Source of the DNA: Kaistella pullorum
GTDB lineage: Bacteria > Bacteroidota > Bacteroidia > Flavobacteriales > Weeksellaceae
NCBI RefSeq assembly: GCF_014837035.1
Contig: NZ_JACSPS010000001.1
Span: 490,374 to 554,373 of the forward strand
Direction of reading: 5' to 3'
DNA length: 64,000 nucleotides
Positions 16,389-24,645 of this stretch are shown here, in pieces. The stretch's first letter is position 1, and each line of letters begins with the position of its first letter. A program made the translations under genes and the position numbers. The notes under the pieces are model-generated. The model made no database searches. It was not told where the DNA came from and saw only the letters and a program-made list of their open reading frames with translations.

Positions 16389-17612
16389 TTATTTGGGAAG
16401 TGGATAAACTGTAAAGTCGCCGCGCAGAAGCGAAAGTTTCAGTTCGTTTTTCACATCATCAGAAAATCTGGTGAACGGAATTTTGATGGCGTCGATCTTT
16501 TTTCGTGTATTGATCTGCGTATGAAATTCGTAGAAACCAAAAGCGTTCAGTTGGCCATTTTCTATTATCAGAAAAGATTTTTCCCCCAATGTTCTGCCTT
16601 CGGAAGACCAAAGTTCACTGCGGTCGCGCATGGTAAGAAGGTCTTTTAGCTTTTCCACATCCTGAAGTTCGGGCCGTGACTGAAGAAAATTCACCGCTTT
16701 CAGGCCTTCTGTAAATGACCTGAACCTCAACAGTGGTTCTTCCGTTTTGATATTGACGGTCTTTTCCACAAAATACTTTTCGCCGCGGTGAAAGAGACCA
16801 TATTGCAGGTTTTCTTTTTTGCGTAGACCTTTGGTAGAAATCATCAGTTTTGCCAGAAGATTGCTGCCGGTAAGCTCATACTGGATCTGCTCTGTTTCTT
16901 CCTGAATCTGTTTCCAGCGTTTAAGCTTGGAACTGAAAAGATGTTTTGCAAATTTGCTGAGGTCATCTACGAAATCGTAATAGATAATCTTGCCATCCTT
17001 GTTCTGAAGGTAAATGATCCCACGCGCCGCGGGCAAATCCTGTGTAAGATTCCGCACTTTGTTCAGGTACGTCTTGCCGTTACTCTCTTCGTGATGCTGT
17101 TGAATTATTTCTGAATCTTTATCCTTGATCAGCAGAAGCTTGAACAGTTCTAAAGTTGCGCGCGCGTCCCCGGCGGCACGATGCTGATCAACAAGCGGAA
17201 TGCCCAGTGACTTCACGAGTTTCCCGAGTGAATAACTCTCCGCTTCCGGAATGAGTTTTTTGGCTAATGGAATGGTGTCTAACGTATTAATCTTAAATTC
17301 GTAACCTAATCTTTTAAACTCCTGGCGAAGCATGCGGTAATCGAATTCAATATTATGACCCACCAGAATGGTGTTCCGCGTAATCTCAATGATTCGTCGG
17401 GCAATTTCCGGGAATTTAGGTGCGGTTCGCACCATTTTAGGCGAAATATTGGTGAGTTTCTGCACGTACGGCGTGATTTCACTTTCTGGGTTCACCAAAG
17501 AAATGAACTGGTCAACAATCTCGTGACCATCATACCTGAACACAGCAATTTCAATAATACTTTCCTGCCTGAAACCCGCTCCGTTACTTTCTATATCAAT
17601 TACTGCGTACAT
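16389..17612 (-). CDS. DnaQ-type 3'-5' exonuclease with degenerate GIY-YIG-like domain
   Basis: This 407-residue protein starts with a DEDDh exonuclease domain (about 1-165). Exo I is YAVIDIESNG (D6, E8), Exo II is GHNIEFDYRML (H86, D91) and Exo III is QHRAAGDARA (H144, D149). The domain matches the epsilon subunit of DNA polymerase III. Residues 193-240 (LPAARGIIYLQNKDGKIIYY) resemble the UvrC/Cho GIY-YIG nuclease core, but the second motif is IYYDF and the usual Gly is missing. This part is probably inactive. The rest is unrecognised. The protein is not the replicative epsilon by context. Confidence 0.85.
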   Translation of the reverse strand: MYAVIDIESNGAGFRQESIIEIAVFRYDGHEIVDQFISLVNPESEITPYVQKLTNISPKMVRTAPKFPEIARRIIEITRNTILVGHNIEFDYRMLRQEFKRLGYEFKINTLDTIPLAKKLIPEAESYSLGKLVKSLGIPLVDQHRAAGDARATLELFKLLLIKDKDSEIIQQHHEESNGKTYLNKVRNLTQDLPAARGIIYLQNKDGKIIYYDFVDDLSKFAKHLFSSKLKRWKQIQEETEQIQYELTGSNLLAKLMISTKGLRKKENLQYGLFHRGEKYFVEKTVNIKTEEPLLRFRSFTEGLKAVNFLQSRPELQDVEKLKDLLTMRDRSELWSSEGRTLGEKSFLIIENGQLNAFGFYEFHTQINTRKKIDAIKIPFTRFSDDVKNELKLSLLRGDFTVYPLPK

Positions 17613-17660
17613 TTTTTATTCTTCTCAAATCAATCGGGCAAAGCCAAATTTGCCGCAATT

Positions 17661-19187
17661 TTACCTTTTTCTGCCGCCCAAACCAAACATTCCGAGTACA
17701 AATTTTGCACCTTCACGGGCAAGTGTGTTCGCGAAAGTACGCCCGGCGCGGGATTTCATCACAGATTCAAACATTCCCGGCTCTTCCTTTACTTCCTTTT
17801 TACGCAGTGTTGGCTCGGCTTTCTGCACAGCCTGTTCCATACGGTTGGTAAGCATCTCGTAGGCGGAATCTTTGTTCAGTGACTGTTCATATTTAGCTAC
17901 GAGAGCAGACTTATTGGTCAGTTCAGCCACTTCCGCGTCCGAAAGTACGTCCATCCGAGACTCCGGAGAAATCAAAAAAGTGTGAACGAGCGGTGTTGGA
18001 ATTCCCTTTTCATCTAATGCGGTGATAAAAGCTTCGCCAATACCTAAATTTTGGATCAGTTCGCTTGCATTGTAATATTCGGTTACGGGATAATTCTCCA
18101 CCGCTTTCGTAATTTCCTTTCGGTCTTTCGCCGTGAATCCGCGCAGCGCATGCTGAATTTTCAGACCAAGCTGCGAAAGTACATTTTCCGGCACATCGCC
18201 CGGAATTTGGGTAATGAAATAAATTCCGACACCTTTTGACCGGATCAGTTTGACCATCGTTTCAATCTGCGACAAAAGGGTTTTCGAAGCTTCTTTAAAT
18301 ATCAAATGCGCCTCGTCGATAAACAACACAAGTTTCGGCTTGCCAGAATCTCCCTCCTCCGGGAAGGTCATATAAATTTCAGCAAAAAGAGACAGCATGA
18401 ACGTAGAAAACAGTTGTGGCTGACTTTGAATGTTCGCAACGCGCAGAATATTCACCACACCTTTGCCGTCGCGCATGTGCAAAAGATCCATCACATCAAA
18501 ACTCGGCTCCCCGAATAATTGCGCTGCGCCCTGCTGCTCCAAAGCCACGATAGAACGCAGGATAGCGCCAAGCGAAGCCGGTGCGATAGAACCGTAATTA
18601 TTGGCAAGGTCTGCTTTGCCTTGTGAATTATCTGTGACGTACTGCAAAACTTTCTTTAAATCATCAAGATCAATCAGCGGCAAGCCTTTGTCATCGCAAT
18701 ATTTAAAAACAATTGACATGATGCTCGTCTGGGTATCATTCAGATCTAAAATCTTTGACAGCAGAAGCGGCCCGAATTCGGTGACCGTTGCCCGAAGCTT
18801 GACTCCTTTTTCACCTGAGATTGACATTAATTCCACCGGAAAAGATTGCGGCTGATAGGGCAATTTGGTTTTTGCGTAACGGTCGGAAATCATGCTGCTT
18901 TCCGCACCGGCTTCCGCAATGCCCGAAAAATCACCTTTTATATCCAAAACCAGCGACGGAATGCCCTGATGCGAAAGCTGTTCGGCAAAAACCTGCAGGG
19001 TCTTGGTTTTTCCGGTTCCGGTAGCACCCGCGATAAGACCATGTCTGTTCAGCGTTTTCAAGGGAATCCTGATGTCGGTTTCTGCGATCACCTCACCATC
19101 CAGCATGCCTTTTCCGAGGGTAATAAAGCTTCCTTTGGTGCTGTAGCGCGCTGAAAGTTCCTCAATAAATTTGATCTTATTGTGCAT
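17661..19187 (-). CDS. HerA-like ATPase (DUF853 family)
   Basis: This is a P-loop ATPase of the HerA/FtsK superfamily, 508 residues. It has Walker A GATGTGKT (54-61), Walker B LVLFIDEAHLIF, and the family segment LVLDIKGDFSGIAE. The extended C-terminal tail (about 450-508) is basic. Some HerA proteins act with NurA nuclease in DNA end resection, but no nurA lies nearby and bacterial DUF853 proteins are poorly characterised. It is next to, but separate from, the DnaQ-like gene. Confidence 0.88.
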   Translation of the reverse strand: MHNKIKFIEELSARYSTKGSFITLGKGMLDGEVIAETDIRIPLKTLNRHGLIAGATGTGKTKTLQVFAEQLSHQGIPSLVLDIKGDFSGIAEAGAESSMISDRYAKTKLPYQPQSFPVELMSISGEKGVKLRATVTEFGPLLLSKILDLNDTQTSIMSIVFKYCDDKGLPLIDLDDLKKVLQYVTDNSQGKADLANNYGSIAPASLGAILRSIVALEQQGAAQLFGEPSFDVMDLLHMRDGKGVVNILRVANIQSQPQLFSTFMLSLFAEIYMTFPEEGDSGKPKLVLFIDEAHLIFKEASKTLLSQIETMVKLIRSKGVGIYFITQIPGDVPENVLSQLGLKIQHALRGFTAKDRKEITKAVENYPVTEYYNASELIQNLGIGEAFITALDEKGIPTPLVHTFLISPESRMDVLSDAEVAELTNKSALVAKYEQSLNKDSAYEMLTNRMEQAVQKAEPTLRKKEVKEEPGMFESVMKSRAGRTFANTLAREGAKFVLGMFGLGGRKR

Positions 19188-19325
19188 TTTAGTATCTTTT
19201 TAATGTTTAAAGTTAAGGAATGGCGGTCAAACAACCGGTAAACAGCGGGTGTGAATTTAAAGCCAAACTGTATAAAAGTCATCTCTAACGAACAGTTCTA
19301 ATCCGGAATTCTACCTTAAATTTAG

Positions 19326-19333
19326 TAGTTTTG
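19326..19333 (+). promoter_or_regulatory. Candidate -7 element for the TauE/SafE sulfur module
   Basis: TAGTTTTG matches TAnnTTTG and lies 63 bases upstream of the transporter ATG. No well-spaced -33 TTG is visible. Confidence 0.4.
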
Positions 19334-19396
19334 TGAAGCTCAATTTTTCAAAAAGGCAATTTTTTTTCTGCACTTTCAAAAATCCAAAATTTAATA

Positions 19397-20197
19397 ATGG
19401 AAATTTTAGGTTACCTATCGGCAATCATCATCGGACTCGTAATGGGTCTTATCGGTGGCGGCGGAAGTATCCTGAGTGTACCGATCTTTGTCTATGTCTT
19501 CGGGTTTGATGCCGTCACCGCCACAGCCTTGTCGCTATTTGTAGTGGGCGTCACCAGCTCCGTAGGCTCCGTAGGGTTTATTCGGCAGGGACAGATTAAT
19601 TACCGCACCGCTTTCACCTTCGGCATTCCTTCAATTTTAGGTGTACTCTTTTCGCGGCGGCTTGTTTTGCCGCATTTACCGCACTATATCATCAACCGAT
19701 GGGGAATTACGCTTACCAAAGACATGTTTTTGCTGCTGCTGTTCTCTATCCTAATGTTGATCGCGTCTGTAAAAATGATCCAGAAAAATGAAAGACCGCG
19801 GCTGCGAAAATATGATGAGGTCAACTACACACTCCTTGTTTCTCAGGGTTTGCTGGTCGGAATTATTACCGGACTGATTGGCGCTGGTGGCGGGTTTCTG
19901 ATCGTTCCCGCACTGGTCATGCTGCTGGGTCTCACGATGAAAAGAGCCGTAGCGACGTCGCTCTTCATTATCTCGATGAACTCGCTGCTTGGTTTTTTGA
20001 GTACGATGAAAATGGTGAAGCATGACTGGGGATTTCTGCTCGTTTTCAGTGCCTTATCCGTACTCGGAATCTTTATCGGTTTGGGGCTGTCAAAAAAGAT
20101 GGACGGCCGCAAACTGAAGCCGCTGTTTGGCTGGATCGTACTGGCAATGGGGCTTTTCATCATTATTAAAGAAATATTTTTAAAGCAACAATTTTAA
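19397..20197 (+). CDS. TauE/SafE family anion exporter (full length)
   Basis: This 266-residue protein has about eight membrane helices and carries both family repeats: GLIGGGGSILSVPIFVYVFG near residue 15 and GLIGAGGGFLIVPALVMLLG near residue 160. TauE/SafE proteins export sulfite, sulfoacetate or related sulfur anions. The next genes encode a lipoprotein (3 bases on), an MBL-rhodanese, a rhodanese lipoprotein and thioredoxin, so a role in exporting sulfite or thiosulfate made during sulfide or persulfide oxidation is likely. Substrate is inferred. Confidence 0.9.
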   Translation: MEILGYLSAIIIGLVMGLIGGGGSILSVPIFVYVFGFDAVTATALSLFVVGVTSSVGSVGFIRQGQINYRTAFTFGIPSILGVLFSRRLVLPHLPHYIINRWGITLTKDMFLLLLFSILMLIASVKMIQKNERPRLRKYDEVNYTLLVSQGLLVGIITGLIGAGGGFLIVPALVMLLGLTMKRAVATSLFIISMNSLLGFLSTMKMVKHDWGFLLVFSALSVLGIFIGLGLSKKMDGRKLKPLFGWIVLAMGLFIIIKEIFLKQQF

Positions 20198-20200
20198 ACT

Positions 20201-20572
20201 ATGAAAAATATAATTTTTGGTCTTTTTGTGATTTTAAGTGTGGCCGCATGCAAACAATCCACGACAGAAAATGCTTCGGAAAGCGCTTCGGCAGAGGCCG
20301 AACTGGTTCAAAAACCGCTCGAATTTAAAAACGATGCGGGCGAAAACCTTACAGTCACTTATTACTCCGAAGGCGATTTGGTCGCTGTAAAACTTACACC
20401 AATCGACGGAGGTGAACAAAGACTGGTCGCGAAAACGGTAAATCACAGCGGAAACCCAATTTTCACCAATGAAAATTATATGTGGGAAATCGTGCAGGAT
20501 GGGCAGGCCGGAAAACTGTCTGACAAAGCCGGAAAAACTACAGAATACAGGTTATCCCAACAGGCAGATTGA
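20201..20572 (+). CDS. Small lipoprotein, possibly MliC-like
   Basis: This 123-residue lipoprotein has lipobox VAAC (Cys17). The mature part has strands NLTVTYYSEGDLVAVKL, LVAKTVNHSGNPIFTN and YMWEIVQDGQAGKL. This order resembles the lysozyme-inhibitor MliC barrel (Y..., SG..., W...G). The family's usual cysteine pair is absent, so the assignment is tentative. The gene starts 3 bases after the transporter, so the two are co-transcribed. Confidence 0.6.
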   Translation: MKNIIFGLFVILSVAACKQSTTENASESASAEAELVQKPLEFKNDAGENLTVTYYSEGDLVAVKLTPIDGGEQRLVAKTVNHSGNPIFTNENYMWEIVQDGQAGKLSDKAGKTTEYRLSQQAD

Positions 20573-20614
20573 CACGTTCTATCAGATCAACCCTTTAGGC
20601 GCGCAACATTGACG

Positions 20615-20622
20615 TATGTTTG
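20615..20622 (+). promoter_or_regulatory. Candidate -7 element for the MBL-rhodanese gene
   Basis: TATGTTTG matches TAnnTTTG, 29 bases before the ATG. A weak TTTA lies 17 bases upstream in the -33 position. It would allow transcription of the downstream sulfur genes independently of the transporter. Confidence 0.45.
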
Positions 20623-20651
20623 TGCCATAAATTTTTTAATATCTCTTTAAG

Positions 20652-22055
20652 ATGAAAATCGAACAGATCTATACCGGATGCCTCGCGCAGGGCGCTTATT
20701 ACATCGTTTCTGAAAATGAAGCCGCGATCATCGATCCTTTACGTGAAACCAAACCTTATATCGAAAGGCTTGAGAAAGACGGTGTGAAACTTAAATATAT
20801 TTTTGAGACGCACTTCCATGCAGATTTTGTGTCCGGACATTTAGACCTGTCCAAAAAAACCGGTGCGCCTATTGTTTACGGACCCACCGCAGAGCCGGAT
20901 TTTGAAGCAATCATCGCCGAGGACAACCAGATTTTTGAGATAGGAAATATTAAAATCAAAGTACTCCACACACCGGGACACACACTCGAAAGTTCTACAT
21001 TTCTGCTAAGTGATGAAGATGGCAGGGAAACCGCGATATTCTCGGGAGACACGCTGTTCTTAGGCGATGTTGGCCGTCCAGATTTAGCACAGAAAGCCGC
21101 ACATATGACGCAGCAACAGCTCGCCGGAATGCTTTACGAAAGTTTGCAGAGCAAGATCATGCCGCTGGCCGATGACATCACGGTGTATCCAGCTCACGGT
21201 GCAGGTTCCGCTTGCGGCAAAAACATGCAGAAAGAAACCGTAGATACGCTTGGAAACCAGAAAAAGACCAATTATGCACTGAATCAGCCGGATAAAGAAT
21301 CTTTTGTCCGGGAGGTTCTCGACGGACTTTCAGCGCCGCCAAAATATTTCGGAATGAATGTCGCGCTCAACAAAGGCGGCTACAGCAGTTTCGAAGAGGT
21401 GCTGGAAAAAGGCAACAATCCATTGGACACAGAAGCATTTCAAAATCTGGCGGAAGAATCGGGCGCATTGATCCTGGATACGCGGTCCGCTGCAGATTTT
21501 CATAAAGGTTTTATTCCGAATTCGGTGAACATCGGTTTAAAAGGAGATTTCGCACCCTGGGTTGGCGCAATGATCGTGGATGTGCAGCAGCCGATTTTGC
21601 TGGTTTGTGACAGCGGTACCGAGGAAGAAGTGATCACGAGACTATCCCGCGTTGGCTTCGACAATGTGTTGGGCTATCTTTATGGCGGTTTTGAGTCCTG
21701 GAAAAATTCAAATAAAGAAACAGACAGCATCCACAGGATTTCGCCACAAGAATTTGCCGAACAATTCAATGAAAATTCAAAAGTAATCGATGTAAGAAAA
21801 GAAAGCGAATATGAAGCCGAACATGTGGAGTATGCGTTCCGCAGGCCGCTGGCAGACATTGGCGAATGGGCTTCAACGATTGATGACCGCGAACATTTCT
21901 TCATTCACTGCGCGGGCGGCTACCGAAGTATGATTGCTGCGAGCATCCTGAATTCGCGCGGAATCCGCAATTTCTCTGAAGTTGATGGTGGCTTCAATAA
22001 GATTAAAGAAACCGGTATCCCTAAAAGCAACTTCGTTTGTCAAAGCAAAATCTGA
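20652..22055 (+). CDS. MBL-fold hydrolase with two rhodanese domains (persulfide dioxygenase-like)
   Basis: The protein has 467 residues. The N-terminal metallo-beta-lactamase domain has THFHADFVSGH (53-63), HTPGHTLESS and GDTLFLGDVGRPDL, with the spacing of ETHE1/persulfide dioxygenases. Two rhodanese domains follow: the first has LILDTRSAADFHKGFI and active-site loop VCDSGTE, the second has VIDVRKESEYEAEHVE and loop HCAGGYRS. Both keep the catalytic Cys. Such fusions oxidise glutathione or protein persulfide to sulfite and transfer sulfane sulfur. It overlaps the next gene by 1 base. Confidence 0.9.
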   Translation: MKIEQIYTGCLAQGAYYIVSENEAAIIDPLRETKPYIERLEKDGVKLKYIFETHFHADFVSGHLDLSKKTGAPIVYGPTAEPDFEAIIAEDNQIFEIGNIKIKVLHTPGHTLESSTFLLSDEDGRETAIFSGDTLFLGDVGRPDLAQKAAHMTQQQLAGMLYESLQSKIMPLADDITVYPAHGAGSACGKNMQKETVDTLGNQKKTNYALNQPDKESFVREVLDGLSAPPKYFGMNVALNKGGYSSFEEVLEKGNNPLDTEAFQNLAEESGALILDTRSAADFHKGFIPNSVNIGLKGDFAPWVGAMIVDVQQPILLVCDSGTEEEVITRLSRVGFDNVLGYLYGGFESWKNSNKETDSIHRISPQEFAEQFNENSKVIDVRKESEYEAEHVEYAFRRPLADIGEWASTIDDREHFFIHCAGGYRSMIAASILNSRGIRNFSEVDGGFNKIKETGIPKSNFVCQSKI

Positions 22056-22423
22056 TGGTTTTAAGAAATTTACTTCAGCTCTTTTTTCTGATCACCGTGT
22101 TTTCGTGCACCGCAGTTAAACCTGTGGTTGAAGATACACTGATTAGCGTGAAAGAACTTGTAAAAGATCCTGAAACCGCGCTCGTTGACGTGCGAGTTCC
22201 GGAGCAGTTTACGGAAGGAAGCGCTGCCAATTCCGTTAATATTCCGCTTGCGACGATAGAAAACAATCTTGATTTCTTCCGTAAACAGAAAAATACAGTC
22301 ATTTTCTGCAACACTGGTCGGCAGGCTAATGTAGCGATGACTGTTTTAAAGAAGAACGGAATTAAAAATGTCCATTACGGCAAAACGCTCAAAAATGTAA
22401 AGGCAATTCAAGCCGAAAAATGA
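22055..22423 (+). CDS. Rhodanese-domain lipoprotein
   Basis: This 122-residue protein has a lipoprotein signal ending TVFSC (Cys18) and a single rhodanese domain with ALVDVRVPEQFTEG and active-site loop FCNTGRQA, whose Cys is kept. The ATG at 22055 overlaps the previous TGA (TGATG), giving translational coupling. A TTG start 18 bases earlier is less likely because it would put charged residues before the signal. It would be a membrane-anchored sulfurtransferase facing the periplasm. Confidence 0.88.
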   Translation: MVLRNLLQLFFLITVFSCTAVKPVVEDTLISVKELVKDPETALVDVRVPEQFTEGSAANSVNIPLATIENNLDFFRKQKNTVIFCNTGRQANVAMTVLKKNGIKNVHYGKTLKNVKAIQAEK

Positions 22424-22446
22424 ATTTAATCTGATTTTAATTAATT

Positions 22447-22752
22447 ATGTCACAGCAATTCAACGAGTTAATTAATTCAGAAAGACCTGTACTGATCGAT
22501 TTCTTTGCCACCTGGTGCGGCCCGTGCAAAGTGCAGTCTTCGGTTCTGAATACGGTGAAAGACAACGTGGGCGACGCGGCAAGAATTGTAAAAATCGATG
22601 TCGATGAATACCCGACAATCGCGGCTGAATATGGTGTGAGAGGAGTCCCGACCTTAGCAGTATTCAAAAATGGCCAGCTTCTCTGGAAGGAAAGCGGCTT
22701 ACACGATGTAAATACATTAACCAATCTGCTGCACGAATTCGCGGGAGCCTAA
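22447..22752 (+). CDS. Thioredoxin
   Basis: This 101-residue cytoplasmic thioredoxin has active site WCGPC (C24, C27), the cis-proline segment RGVPTLAVF and no signal. It follows the rhodanese genes by 23 bases. In that context it may reduce persulfides formed by the MBL-rhodanese protein, though it could equally be a general thioredoxin. Its end overlaps the convergent nitrilase gene by 4 bases. Confidence 0.92.
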   Translation: MSQQFNELINSERPVLIDFFATWCGPCKVQSSVLNTVKDNVGDAARIVKIDVDEYPTIAAEYGVRGVPTLAVFKNGQLLWKESGLHDVNTLTNLLHEFAGA

Positions 22753-23507
22753 AGTATTCTGAAAAAATCGCGGTCACCCAGAAACTGAAATTTTTCGCGA
22801 AAATTATTGAGGCTTTCCATATCGAGTTCCGCAATCACCTGTTGGTCCGTGACTTCTGAAATTATTTCTCCGTTCGCATTGAAGCAATAGGAGCTCTGCG
22901 GGTAATGAAGATTGTTCCCATCTGTTCCGATTCTGTTCAAACCAAATACATAGCACTGATTTTCAATGGCTCGCGCCTTCAACAGTGTTTGCCAGGCATC
23001 AATTCGGGCTTCAGGCCAGTTTGCAACATAGAAAATGGCATCATAATCATCATTATTACGCGCAAAAACCGGAAAACGCAGGTCATAACAGACTTGCAGT
23101 AAGATTCTCCAACCGTTAAAATTAACAATTACCCTTTCCGTGCCCGGCGAATAAGTTTTGTGTTCGCCCGAAAACGAGAACAGATGCCGCTTGTCATAGA
23201 ACTGGTAGCTTCCATGGGGGTTTACGAAGTAAAAACGGTTGTAGAACTTGCCGCTTTCATTTACAGAGGCACTTCCGCATAAGGCAGAGCCAGTCTTTGC
23301 GGCGAGACTTTTCATCCAGCGGAGTGTCTCATTGTCACGGTCTGCAATTTCTTCCGCTTTCATATAAAATCCCGTCGGGAACATTTCGGGAAGCATGATG
23401 ATGTCGGCCTTCGAATGTTCGGTTTGGCGTTCAATCTGCTGAAAATTAGCTGTTTTATCTTTCCAGATTATGTCTAGGTTAAGCCCTGTTACTTTTAAAG
23501 TTTCCAT
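22749..23507 (-). CDS. Carbon-nitrogen hydrolase (omega-amidase YafV-like)
   Basis: This is a nitrilase-superfamily hydrolase of 252 residues with the catalytic triad Glu41 (MLPEMFPTGF), Lys106 (YDKRHLF) and Cys140 (LLQVCYDLRFPVF). The CYDLRFPVFARN context points to the omega-amidase group (YafV/Nit2), which hydrolyses alpha-ketoglutaramate or alpha-ketosuccinamate. It is convergent with the thioredoxin gene. Substrate is inferred from family only. Confidence 0.87.
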   Translation of the reverse strand: METLKVTGLNLDIIWKDKTANFQQIERQTEHSKADIIMLPEMFPTGFYMKAEEIADRDNETLRWMKSLAAKTGSALCGSASVNESGKFYNRFYFVNPHGSYQFYDKRHLFSFSGEHKTYSPGTERVIVNFNGWRILLQVCYDLRFPVFARNNDDYDAIFYVANWPEARIDAWQTLLKARAIENQCYVFGLNRIGTDGNNLHYPQSSYCFNANGEIISEVTDQQVIAELDMESLNNFREKFQFLGDRDFFRIL

Positions 23508-23582
23508 TTCTATATCATTAAAAAAGTGCCATTAAATATACAAATTAAATAAATAGAATTTCGGCGCGTCAGGCTTTGGTCT

Positions 23583-23590
23583 TATATTTG
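23583..23590 (+). promoter_or_regulatory. Candidate -7 element for the first small exported protein
   Basis: TATATTTG matches TAnnTTTG. It lies 29 bases upstream of the ATG at 23620 but only 5 bases from the ATG at 23596, which supports 23620 as the true start. No -33 element at usual spacing. Confidence 0.5.
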
Positions 23591-23619
23591 ATGCCATGCA
23601 ACGCAATACTGTACCTTTT

Positions 23620-24060
23620 ATGAAAAGACTAATGATTTTGATCGCCTCCGCCCTACTTTCGGCACCTGTGGCGGCACAGGCATGGAGCGGGAATGGTGAT
23701 CAGAAAGTACAGATTGGCATTAGCGGTTGGGGAAACGGCACCGGAATAACAGGAACTTACGATTATGGAATCAGCAATATGCTGTCCCTAGGTGCCGGCG
23801 CAAACATCTATTTTGATGACGACAAGGATGGTGAAAATAACAACAATTTCTTCCTGTTCGGAAGATTTAATGTTCACCTTCAGGATGTATTAGGTTTGCC
23901 GGAACAGTGGGATGTATATCCCGGGCTTGATGTAGGCGTTCTCGGAAATACGCTTGGTCTCGGGGCACACATCGGCGCAAGGTACTTCTTTAATGAAAAG
24001 TTCGGCGCCTTCATAGAAGCCGGAAACAACGGAAGCATTGGTGTTTCAATCAACTTATAA
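23620..24060 (+). CDS. Small exported beta-rich protein (paralogue 1)
   Basis: This 146-residue protein has signal peptide MKRLMILIASALLSAPVAAQ. The mature part alternates short strands with Gly-rich turns, as in an eight-strand outer-membrane barrel: ISGWGNGTGITGTYDYGISN, LSLGAGANIYFDDD and LGAHIGARYFFNEKFGAFIE. It shares most motifs with the next gene (VLGLPEQWDVYPGLDVGVLG here, PLGLPEQWDIYPGVNLGVLG there). I think it is the DUF6646 family of flavobacteria, but that is from memory. The ATG at 23596 would add QRNTVPF before the signal. Confidence 0.7.
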   Translation: MKRLMILIASALLSAPVAAQAWSGNGDQKVQIGISGWGNGTGITGTYDYGISNMLSLGAGANIYFDDDKDGENNNNFFLFGRFNVHLQDVLGLPEQWDVYPGLDVGVLGNTLGLGAHIGARYFFNEKFGAFIEAGNNGSIGVSINL

Positions 24061-24090
24061 AATAGTAAACAAACATTAAAAATAAACATT

Positions 24091-24543
24091 ATGAAAAAGT
24101 TAATCTCTGGCGCTGCACTGGCAGTTGCAATGATTTTAGGAACTGCGGATGCTTCCGCGCAAGCCTGGAACGGCAAAGGTGACCAAAAACTTCAGGTTGG
24201 TTTCAACGGATGGGGCTATGGTAACGGAATCACAGCTACGTACGATTATGGTTTAGGAAGCATCGTTTCCCTCGGTGCAGGTGCAAACTTCTATTTCGAT
24301 GGTTATAAAGATGACAACGAAGACAACAACGTATTCCTTTTCGGTAGATTAGGTTTCCACCTTCAGGAGCCACTTGGTTTGCCTGAGCAGTGGGATATCT
24401 ATCCAGGTGTTAACTTAGGTGTTCTGGGCAAAGACTTCGGTTTCGGTGCACACCTTGGCGTAAGATATTTCTTCAACAACAATGTAGGTATCTACGGTGA
24501 ATTCGGAAACAATGGTAGCTTAGGTGTATCATTCAATTTCTAA
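24091..24543 (+). CDS. Small exported beta-rich protein (paralogue 2)
   Basis: This 150-residue protein with signal MKKLISGAALAVAMILGTADASAQ is the tandem paralogue of the preceding gene. Its mature part keeps NGITATYDYGLGSIVSLGAG and AHLGVRYFFNNNVGIYGEFG. It is 30 bases downstream and followed by a strong terminator, so the two form a two-gene unit. Predicted outer-membrane or surface protein; function unknown. Confidence 0.7.
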   Translation: MKKLISGAALAVAMILGTADASAQAWNGKGDQKLQVGFNGWGYGNGITATYDYGLGSIVSLGAGANFYFDGYKDDNEDNNVFLFGRLGFHLQEPLGLPEQWDIYPGVNLGVLGKDFGFGAHLGVRYFFNNNVGIYGEFGNNGSLGVSFNF

Positions 24544-24565
24544 GAGACTCCTCACATTATATAGG

Positions 24566-24600
24566 AAAAGGTTCTCAATTTTTTGGGAACCTTTTTCTTT
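24566..24600 (+). terminator. Terminator after the small exported pair
   Basis: A 9-bp stem (AAAAGGTTC / GAACCTTTT) with an AT-rich loop is followed by TTTCTTT, ending the two-gene unit upstream of rseP. Confidence 0.8.
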
Positions 24601-24645
24601 GAAGATTCCGTATCTTCGCCAATCTGAAATTTTTAATACAAATCA

